Positions 12,776-18,696 of a DNA stretch of 18,696 nucleotides are shown here, piece by piece (the stretch's first letter is position 1; each line of letters starts with the position of its first letter). This DNA comes from a bacterium (GTDB taxonomy: Bacteria > Gemmatimonadota > Glassbacteria > GWA2-58-10): positions 1-18,696 of the forward strand of contig JAJFUG010000128.1 of assembly GCA_021372515.1 (NCBI GenBank), in the 5' to 3' direction. The notes under the pieces are model-generated. The model was not told the DNA's origin. It worked only from the letters and a program-made list of their open reading frames with translations, and did not search any database. The position numbers and the translations under genes were made by a program.

Positions 12776-14254
12776 GTGCTTTTCAACTCCCTTCAGTTCG
12801 TCTTTTTCTTCCCGCTGGTCCTGCTGTTCTATTTCAACCTGCCTGTACGCTGGCGCAACTATTTCCTGCTGGCTGCCAGCTACTATTTCTACATGTGCTG
12901 GAAAGCCGAGTACATCATACTAATCGTCATCTCGACGCTGATCGATTACTATGCCGGTCTGGCCATGTCGCGCACCGAGGATCCAGCCAAGCGCTGGAAA
13001 TACCTGCTGCTGAGCATGCTTTCCAACCTCGGACTGCTTTTCTCGTTCAAGTATTTCAATTTCTTCAACGAAAGCGCACGCGCCGTATTCCAGCACTATA
13101 ACCTGTTCTACGACGTTCCGGTTTTCAAGCTTCTTCTGCCGGTTGGCATCTCTTTCTACACTTTCCAGACCATGAGCTACACGATCGATGTGTACCGGGG
13201 TAAGACTCCGGCCGAAAGCCACCTGCCGACTTTCGCCCTTTACGTCTCCTTCTTCCCGCAACTCGTGGCCGGGCCGATAGAGCGCTCCACCAACCTTCTG
13301 CCCCAGTTCTACCGCGTCAATTCCTTCGACCGGCAGCGCTTTCTCAGCGGCCTGCAGCAGATGCTCTGGGGCTTTTTCAAGAAAGTCGTCATCGCCGACC
13401 GACTGGCTATACTCGTGAACCGGGTTTACGGCAGTCCGGAGCAGCAGGGCGGCGTGGCCCTGCTTATCGCCACCTATTTCTTCGCCTTCCAGATATATTG
13501 CGATTTCTCGGGGTATTCCGACATCGCCATCGGCAGCGCGCGGATAATGGGTTTCGAGCTGATGGAAAATTTCCGCCGTCCTTATTTTTCCAAGTCGATC
13601 GGTGAATTCTGGCGCCGCTGGCACATCTCGCTTTCCACCTGGTTCCGGGACTACCTGTATATCCCTCTGGGTGGCAACCGGGTGAGCCGAGGACGCTGGT
13701 ATTTCAACCTTTTCTTCACTTTCCTGGTCAGCGGCCTCTGGCACGGCGCCAACTGGACCTTTGTCATCTGGGGCGCCCTGCACGGGTTCTACCTGCTGTT
13801 CTCGCTCTGGACCGAGAAAGCCCGCTACGCCCTTGTCTCGGCCCTGGGACTGCTCAAGCGGCCCGGGCTGCTGCGCTTTCTGCGCGTGGTGACGACTTTC
13901 CATCTGGTCCTTTTCTCCTGGGTATTTTTCCGGGCGCGGAACCTGGAGCAGGCCCTGACTATCCTTAAAAAGATTGGCCGGTTCAGCGGTTGGGATCAGT
14001 TCCGGCGCATGCTCGCCACGCCGGGCAAGACCGAATTCCTGCTCGGACTGAGTAACGGCGGCCTGATCATCGCCACCCTTTCCATCCTGCTGCTCGAAGT
14101 GGTGCACCTGCTGCAGCGCCGTGGCCCCCTGGGCGAGCGCATCGCCCCCCGGGGCGGCGTCTGGACCCGCTATGCCATGCTCTACACAATCCTGCTCGTT
14201 ATAATCGTATTCGGTGAGTTCAACAACAACGAGTTCATCTATTTCCAGTTCTGA
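12776..14254 (+). CDS. MBOAT-family membrane O-acyltransferase (AlgI/DltB-like)
   Basis: A 492-residue polytopic membrane protein of the MBOAT family, which moves acyl groups (commonly acetyl) from a cytoplasmic donor across the membrane to an exported glycan or similar acceptor. The family core is clear: FPQLVAGPIERS (159-171), YCDFSGYSDIAIGSARIMGF (241-260), NFRRPYFSKSIGEFWRRWHIS (265-285), RDYLYIPLGGNR (291-302), GLWHGANWTF with H323, and GALHG with H336. These two His are the conserved residues of the active centre. I chose GTG 12776 because AGGTGGA (12762-12768) gives a 7-nt spacer and MLFNSLQFVFFF is the typical family start; GTG 12764 would add only four residues. The SGNH gene on the opposite strand is the likely partner. 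The acyl acceptor is unknown. Confidence 0.93.
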   Translation: MLFNSLQFVFFFPLVLLFYFNLPVRWRNYFLLAASYYFYMCWKAEYIILIVISTLIDYYAGLAMSRTEDPAKRWKYLLLSMLSNLGLLFSFKYFNFFNESARAVFQHYNLFYDVPVFKLLLPVGISFYTFQTMSYTIDVYRGKTPAESHLPTFALYVSFFPQLVAGPIERSTNLLPQFYRVNSFDRQRFLSGLQQMLWGFFKKVVIADRLAILVNRVYGSPEQQGGVALLIATYFFAFQIYCDFSGYSDIAIGSARIMGFELMENFRRPYFSKSIGEFWRRWHISLSTWFRDYLYIPLGGNRVSRGRWYFNLFFTFLVSGLWHGANWTFVIWGALHGFYLLFSLWTEKARYALVSALGLLKRPGLLRFLRVVTTFHLVLFSWVFFRARNLEQALTILKKIGRFSGWDQFRRMLATPGKTEFLLGLSNGGLIIATLSILLLEVVHLLQRRGPLGERIAPRGGVWTRYAMLYTILLVIIVFGEFNNNEFIYFQF

Positions 14255-14282
14255 TCCGTCTGCCCTGCCCGCGCCTTAATCC

Positions 14283-14310
14283 TTGACTGCCAGACAGCTT
14301 GGCCTAAATT
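14283..14310 (+). promoter_or_regulatory. Putative promoter of the symporter gene
   Basis: TTGACT (14283-14288), 16 nt, TAAATT (14305-14310) lies in the 167-bp gap after the MBOAT gene. A start near 14317 would give a leader of about 105 nt before ATG 14422. Nothing else clear was found in this gap. Confidence 0.5.
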
Positions 14311-14421
14311 ATTTCACAGTCCGCAGGTGGCCCGCGCCCCGGCGGTTTCCTCCGCTTATTCTCTCACACAGACATTCCCCGCTGTAAAGTGACCGAACGG
14401 CAGTTAAGACAGGGAGACAGA

Positions 14422-16197
14422 ATGGGCAGCCTCGATTACATCATCATCGGCCTTTATTTCGCGATCATGCTCGGGATCGGGTTGGCGCACTGCCGGGTCG
14501 CCTCGACCGATGTGCGCTCCTATTTCCTGGGCGGAAACAAGATCCCCTGGTGGATCACGGCCATGAGTTCGAGCATGTCCTCGATCGACATCACCGGCAC
14601 GATGGTCAATGTCTCCATTTTCTATTTCATGGGCGTGCGCTCGTTCTGGTACAACATCTGGGTGGTGGCCGAGATCGCCATGGCCTGCCACCTGGGACGC
14701 TGGATACGGCGCTCGAACGTGGTCACCGCGGCCGAGTGGATGAGCACCCGTTTCGGCAAGGGCTGGGCCGGCGAGCTGCCCCGTCTGACCATCGCCTTTG
14801 TCTCCATCGGCCTGTTGATCGGATATGTGGCCTACGCCTTTGTCGGGGTGGGCAAGTTTGTCAGCGCGTTCGTGCCCGCCCTGCACCCCGACCCGACAAC
14901 CAACGCTCAGATCCTGGGCATCATCGTGATCGCGTTCACCGCCCTGTACGCCATGCTGGGCGGGCTGTTCAGCGTGGCCTACACCGACTTGATCCAGACC
15001 TTCATCCTCCTTCTGACCTCGCTCTACATCACAGTCGTGGCTTTCACCAAGGTGGACGCCGCTTTTATCGCCGCCCACACCCCGGCCGGCTGGGAGACCT
15101 GGTGGCCCACCGCGCACATCGGCTACATGGCGGACAAGGCCATGGCCGGCTACCCGGCCGGCGCCTGGGAGACATTCTGGCCCTGGGTCATGATGTGGTG
15201 TTTCCAGACCCTGCTGGCCTTTTTCAGCGGCCCGGGCTATGGCCAGGGCATGCAGTTCATGCTCTCGACCAAGTGCGCCCGCGACACCTGCAAGCAGGGC
15301 GCCCTGTTCAACGCCCTGGCTTTCCCCCGCTGGATGCTGGTGGTTGGGATCACGATCCTGGCCCTGGCCTCGACCAACATCAATTTCAACGATACCGACA
15401 TGATCCTGCCCCAGATCATCAACGAGGTCATCCCCATGGGGTTCAAGGGTTTCGTGCTGGTCGGGTTCCTGGCCGCGTTCATGTCCACTTTCTCCGTCTC
15501 GATCAACAACGGCGTCTCCTACATCATCCGTGACCTCTACACCCGTCATTTCCGGCCCGAGGCCGGACGGCGCGAGTTCATCATCACTACCTACATCAGC
15601 TCGATCCTGTTCGTGATAGTGGGGGTGCTCCTGGGCACCAGCATGCACAGCGCCCTGGAGCTGGGGGTCTGGGTGCTGCAGATCCTGGGCGGCAGCATGC
15701 TGGTCTCGCTGGTGCTGCGCTGGTACTGGTGGCGGTTCAACGGCTGGGGCTTCTCGTTCGGGATCATGGCCGCGTTCCTTGTGGCGGCGGCCCAGAAAGT
15801 GATCCAGGGGACCTACGGCTATGTCTGGCCCGACTACGCCTTCTATTTCCTGATGACAGGTGTGTCGCTGGTGGTGGCGGTGGTGGTGGCTCTGCTTACC
15901 CCGGCCACTGAAAAAGAGACCCTGATCGAGTTCTACCGCAGCGTGCATCCGTTCGGCCGCTGGCGCACCGTGGAGAACTGGGTGCTCGAGCGCTGGCCGG
16001 CCCACAGCCGCGAGAAAATGTTCGGACTGGACATGTTCAACTGCGCGGTCGGCGGGCTGAATCTTTTCTGCCTCAACCTGATGGTGGTGTTCCTGATGCT
16101 GCACAGCTGGAACTGGCTGGCCCTGTTTGTCACCGTGTTCCTGGCTACCGCGGCGATCATGTACCGCACCTGGTACCGCACATTGCCCACGGATTGA
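14422..16197 (+). CDS. Sodium:solute symporter (SSS family), probably sugar-type
   Basis: A 591-residue integral membrane protein of the SSS family, which couples solute uptake to sodium. The N-terminal helix starts at DYIIIGLYFAIMLGIGLA, followed by SYFLGGNKIPWWITAMSSSMSSID, the usual first-helix pair. YAMLGGLFSVAYTDLIQTFI is the family's central signature. FMSTFSVSINNGVSYIIRDLY includes S355-T356, where SGLT/PutP-type proteins place part of the Na2 sodium site. About 13-14 hydrophobic segments can be counted. I chose ATG 14422 because AGGGAG at 14411-14416 lies 5 nt upstream; the in-frame GTG 14389 has no such site. It precedes a GH2 enzyme and a propeller lipoprotein, and this suggests it imports the released sugar. 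A large hydrophilic loop lies near residues 215-250. Substrate is inferred from context. Confidence 0.93.
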   Translation: MGSLDYIIIGLYFAIMLGIGLAHCRVASTDVRSYFLGGNKIPWWITAMSSSMSSIDITGTMVNVSIFYFMGVRSFWYNIWVVAEIAMACHLGRWIRRSNVVTAAEWMSTRFGKGWAGELPRLTIAFVSIGLLIGYVAYAFVGVGKFVSAFVPALHPDPTTNAQILGIIVIAFTALYAMLGGLFSVAYTDLIQTFILLLTSLYITVVAFTKVDAAFIAAHTPAGWETWWPTAHIGYMADKAMAGYPAGAWETFWPWVMMWCFQTLLAFFSGPGYGQGMQFMLSTKCARDTCKQGALFNALAFPRWMLVVGITILALASTNINFNDTDMILPQIINEVIPMGFKGFVLVGFLAAFMSTFSVSINNGVSYIIRDLYTRHFRPEAGRREFIITTYISSILFVIVGVLLGTSMHSALELGVWVLQILGGSMLVSLVLRWYWWRFNGWGFSFGIMAAFLVAAAQKVIQGTYGYVWPDYAFYFLMTGVSLVVAVVVALLTPATEKETLIEFYRSVHPFGRWRTVENWVLERWPAHSREKMFGLDMFNCAVGGLNLFCLNLMVVFLMLHSWNWLALFVTVFLATAAIMYRTWYRTLPTD

Positions 16198-16223
16198 GCA
16201 GGGGAGATTGAGGAGGCGATCCC

Positions 16224-16367
16224 ATGCGGCATTGCCCGGCCGTGACCGGCCTGGAGGGCGGCGGTCTGGTCCTGGCGGGAGCGCCGGTCAGGCGGACTGT
16301 GGCCCGGCGCCCGCTCGTGCCGTTGAGCCGTTCTACGATTAAATCCGGAATGATTACGGGAGGCTGA
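16224..16367 (+). CDS. Possible 47-residue small ORF between symporter and GH2 genes
   Basis: ATG 16224 is preceded by AGGAGG (16211-16216) with a 7-nt spacer, as good a ribosome site as any in the window. The frame runs 47 codons and stops at 16365-16367, one base before the TTG start of the GH2 gene. The Shine-Dalgarno sequence of the GH2 gene lies inside its last codons, so translation of the two could be coupled. The product is Arg/Gly/Val-rich with no recognisable domain. It includes a hairpin at GGCCG-TGAC-CGGCC. It may be a leader peptide that sets GH2 translation, a true small protein, or a chance frame in GC-rich DNA. Confidence 0.35.
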   Translation: MRHCPAVTGLEGGGLVLAGAPVRRTVARRPLVPLSRSTIKSGMITGG

Positions 16368-16368
16368 A

Positions 16369-18189
16369 TTGAGAATCCACTGGATCGGACTGTTTCTTCT
16401 TCTCTGCTCTTTCCAGGCCCTGTCCGCTGCGGACAGCACGGCCCGCCGGAGCCTGAGCCTGGACGGCGAGTGGAAAATGCTGCCCCGGCTGTCGGATGTG
16501 GGCGAGGGCGGCCGTCACGCTTTCGAGGCCCCCGGCACCAACCGCGCGGCCTGGCGCACGACTCAGGTACCCTCCTGCTGGGAGCGCCAGTTCGAGGACC
16601 TCAAGTATTTCGAGGGCGTGGCCTGGTATTTTAGGAGGTTCAATTTCGACGGCGACCCGTCGGCTGTGCACGCCGAGCTGGTGTTCGAGGGTGTCAACTA
16701 CCTGAGCCGTGTCTACCTTAACGGCAAAACCCTGGCAGACCACGAGGGCGGCTACACCGAGTTCCGGGTGCCGCTGGATGGCGAGCTGGTCAAAGGGGAA
16801 AACTCTGTCGCGGTGCGGGTCGACAACCGCCGTCACCTTCTGCGCGTCCCGGCGGATGTGGGCTGGGCCAACTACGGCGGCATCTACCGTCCCGTGCGCC
16901 TGGAAATAACCCCCAAGGTACACCTGGCCCAAACCTATGTCCGCACCCTGAGCCTGGGCCCGCAGGGGGCGGTCCTGGAGGCCAGCGCGGTCGTGGAGGG
17001 CCTGGGGCGCGACGGCACCGCCCAGGCGGTGTTCAGCCTGGAGCTAAAGGACCGTGAGGGCCGCCCGGCCGGCGCCCTGCGCCAGAACGTGAGCCTGGCC
17101 GGAGAGGGCAGCACGCTGCGCGGCACTTTCACGGTGAAGCCCAAGGACACCCACCCCTGGAGCCCGGACAGCCCCTACCTCTACAAGGCGGTGGCGAGCC
17201 TGTCCATCGAGGGCCGTCCGGAGGACCGGGTGGAGACCACGGTCGGAATCCGCACCTACGGCGTGCGGGGACGCGATTTCCTGCTCAACGGCCAACCGTT
17301 CAAGGTGCGGGGGATCTGCTACCATGTGGATTTTCCAGGGACCGGACGCACACTCGACCCGGAAATGTTCGCCACCGACCTGGCCAATTTCCGCGAGCTG
17401 GGCGTGAACGCCGTGCGTTGCCACTACCCGCTGGAGGCCCGGATGCTTTCAGCCCTGGACAGCGTGGGGATCCTGGTCTGGATGGAGAATGCGGTCTACT
17501 GGGTCCATGACTACGACCTCGGCCGCCAGGACCTGGCCAGGAACCTGATCCGCGAGATCGCCCTGGCCCACCGTAACCATCCCGCGGTGATGGTCTGGAG
17601 CCTGGGCAACGAGTGCGGGTTCGACGAGCACGAGGAGGTGCTGTTCTTCGGCGCGCTGCACGAGGAACTGCGCCGCTGGGTTCCGGACGGCCTGACCAGC
17701 TACGCGCACAACGGCAACTCGGCCAACCCCACCAACTGGGAGGAGATCTACAGCACCAACCTCTACCCCGGCTGGTACACTTTTCTGGGACGCCGTCCGG
17801 TGCAGTGGTCCACGGACAGCACGGAGCTGGCCACGGTGATGGCGGAGCAGGGCCGGGAGCTGGAGCGCCGGGTGCGCGAGTTCCCGGTGATGCCGTTCTG
17901 GGTGAGCGAGATCGGCGGCGACGGCGTGGTGGATGTCCCCCGCGGCGACTGGGAGCTGTTCAGCGAGAATTACCAGGCCACCCTCGTGCGCAGCCAGCTC
18001 GACATGATCGCCGCAGTGCCCGAGTTCAGCGGCATTTTCCCCTGGCTCTACAGCGATTTCTACGACCCCTCGCGGGCCGAGGTGCCGGGCCAGAACGGCA
18101 AGAACATGAAAGGCGTGGTCACTATCGACCGCAAGCACAAGAAGTCGTTCGGCGTTCTGAAAGATTTCTACAGCCACTGGGGGAGGTGA
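16369..18189 (+). CDS. Secreted glycoside hydrolase family 2 enzyme
   Basis: A 606-residue GH2 enzyme (beta-galactosidase, beta-glucuronidase or beta-mannosidase type), exported by the signal MRIHWIGLFLLLCSFQALSA. Domain order is canonical: a jelly-roll sugar-binding domain (about 28-182, with SLDGEWK, VPSCWE, VAWYFRRF, VYLNGK, GGYTEF, NYGGIYRPV), an Ig-like domain (about 183-295, ending in TTVGIRTYGV), and a TIM barrel (about 300-606). The acid/base is E415 in SLGNEC and the nucleophile is E514 in WVSEIGG, both where GH2 places them. It begins at TTG 16369, supported by GGGAGG (16358-16363) 5 nt upstream. The total length is short for GH2 and lacks later accessory domains. It lies downstream of the symporter and 3 bp before the propeller gene, so these are probably one operon. 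The linkage cleaved cannot be told. Confidence 0.93.
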   Translation: MRIHWIGLFLLLCSFQALSAADSTARRSLSLDGEWKMLPRLSDVGEGGRHAFEAPGTNRAAWRTTQVPSCWERQFEDLKYFEGVAWYFRRFNFDGDPSAVHAELVFEGVNYLSRVYLNGKTLADHEGGYTEFRVPLDGELVKGENSVAVRVDNRRHLLRVPADVGWANYGGIYRPVRLEITPKVHLAQTYVRTLSLGPQGAVLEASAVVEGLGRDGTAQAVFSLELKDREGRPAGALRQNVSLAGEGSTLRGTFTVKPKDTHPWSPDSPYLYKAVASLSIEGRPEDRVETTVGIRTYGVRGRDFLLNGQPFKVRGICYHVDFPGTGRTLDPEMFATDLANFRELGVNAVRCHYPLEARMLSALDSVGILVWMENAVYWVHDYDLGRQDLARNLIREIALAHRNHPAVMVWSLGNECGFDEHEEVLFFGALHEELRRWVPDGLTSYAHNGNSANPTNWEEIYSTNLYPGWYTFLGRRPVQWSTDSTELATVMAEQGRELERRVREFPVMPFWVSEIGGDGVVDVPRGDWELFSENYQATLVRSQLDMIAAVPEFSGIFPWLYSDFYDPSRAEVPGQNGKNMKGVVTIDRKHKKSFGVLKDFYSHWGR

Positions 18190-18192
18190 GCG

Positions 18193-18696
18193 ATGCGCGG
18201 CGTGGCCCTGGGTCTCTGTCTCGCAATAACTCTTTCCTTAGCCTGCAACTGCCCGGTCGGACGCAGCCGCGCGGACAGTCTGCCCGATTCCGTGGCCGTG
18301 CGCCGTCTGACCGCGGGGCCTGCCCAGCATTTCGCCAGCGCCTACTACCACCTTCGCTCGGTCAATGCTTCGGGCACGCGCGTCCTGTGCCTGGAAACCG
18401 CCCTGGCCGAAAACCGCAATCCGGTCGAGGGCGAAACCGCGACCGTGGGGCTGGTAGACCTGGCGACCGGTGAATTCAAGCCGCTTTCCAAGACGCAGGC
18501 CTGGAATTTCCAGCAGGGCGCGATGCAGCAGTGGCTGGGAAGCTCGCCCGATACTCTGGTCACGTTCAACGACCTGCGCGAGGGCCGGTTCGTGAGCGTG
18601 GTGCACAACGTGTTCACCGGCGAGGAGCGGGTGTTGGGCCGGGCCTTGAGTGGAGTTTCCGCGGATGGCCGCAAGGGGCTGAGCCTCAATTTCGCC
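18193..18696 (+). CDS. Beta-propeller-like lipoprotein, N-terminal part (runs off the window)
   Basis: A frame open to the right edge, 168 codons visible. The start is ATG 18193 with GGGAGG (18181-18186) 6 nt upstream and only 3 bp after the GH2 stop, so it is translationally coupled. The lipobox LSLAC places the lipidated Cys at C18. The mature part shows propeller-like blades: GTRVLCLETALAENR, ATVGLVDLATGEFKPL, WNFQQGAMQQWLG, PDTLVTFNDLREGRFVSVVH, NVFTGEERVLG and VSADGRKGLSLNFA. The set WNFQQGAMxQWLG, FND and SxDGRKxLSLNFA resembles TolB-like or oligogalacturonate-lyase-like propellers that I recall near carbohydrate-active enzymes. The visible part does not show an active site, so function stays open. 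Reading is of the start only. Confidence 0.82.
   Translation, partial: MRGVALGLCLAITLSLACNCPVGRSRADSLPDSVAVRRLTAGPAQHFASAYYHLRSVNASGTRVLCLETALAENRNPVEGETATVGLVDLATGEFKPLSKTQAWNFQQGAMQQWLGSSPDTLVTFNDLREGRFVSVVHNVFTGEERVLGRALSGVSADGRKGLSLNFA

Noticed and set aside
1-18696. tRNA, rRNA, CRISPR arrays, insertion sequences or phage genes
   Set aside because: No cloverleaf with a TTC arm, no regularly spaced direct repeats, no transposase or integrase motifs, and no terminal inverted repeats with target duplications were found by eye.

Overview
The window is high-GC bacterial DNA (roughly two-thirds GC by eye) with dense coding on the + strand and one minus-strand gene. Sec and lipoprotein signal peptides point to a Gram-negative cell envelope. 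One promoter (9469-9499) matches TTTG-N19-TAnnTTTG, the promoter form known from Bacteroidota and relatives, and another (3485-3516) comes close. Other promoters look like ordinary -35/-10 sigma70 elements. Gene content (secreted beta-helix protein, several glycosidase-like proteins, sugar oxidoreductase, sugar symporter) fits a polysaccharide-degrading member of the FCB group or a related candidate phylum. I cannot name the taxon from the sequence alone.

Layout. (a) 1-6191: the 3' part of a Gfo/Idh/MocA oxidoreductase, a TIM-barrel sugar isomerase/epimerase 2 bp downstream, a secreted beta-helix protein, a secreted M19 dipeptidase and a secreted protein resembling six-hairpin glycosidases. 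A clear intrinsic terminator follows at 6239-6278. (b) 6346-9311: a membrane-anchored SGNH hydrolase and a lipoprotein with a GH20-like catalytic region interrupted by a carbohydrate-binding-like module. (c) 9312-9893: a 582-bp gap without a convincing gene, holding a hairpin, a strong promoter and a transcribed stretch that folds into a three-way junction with a possible pseudoknot. (d) 9894-11344: two SlyD-type FKBP prolyl isomerases, the first a lipoprotein and the second cytoplasmic, separated by a terminator, then a TusA-like protein. (e) 11350-14254: a divergent pair, an SGNH protein on the minus strand and an MBOAT acyltransferase on the plus strand, with back-to-back promoters. (f) 14422-18696: a sodium:solute symporter, a possible 47-aa ORF, a secreted GH2 glycosidase and the start of a beta-propeller-like lipoprotein cut by the window edge.

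Together, regions a, b and f read as a glycan utilisation locus: outer-surface or periplasmic hydrolases (GH2, GH20-like, six-hairpin-like, beta-helix), uptake by the symporter, and cytoplasmic processing by the oxidoreductase/isomerase pair. The MBOAT plus two SGNH proteins suggest O-acylation (or de-acylation) of an exported glycan. The FKBP/TusA cluster looks like envelope protein folding and sulfur-transfer housekeeping. The least explained elements are the structured region upstream of the FKBP lipoprotein, the paired MBOAT/SGNH module and the small ORF ahead of the GH2 gene.
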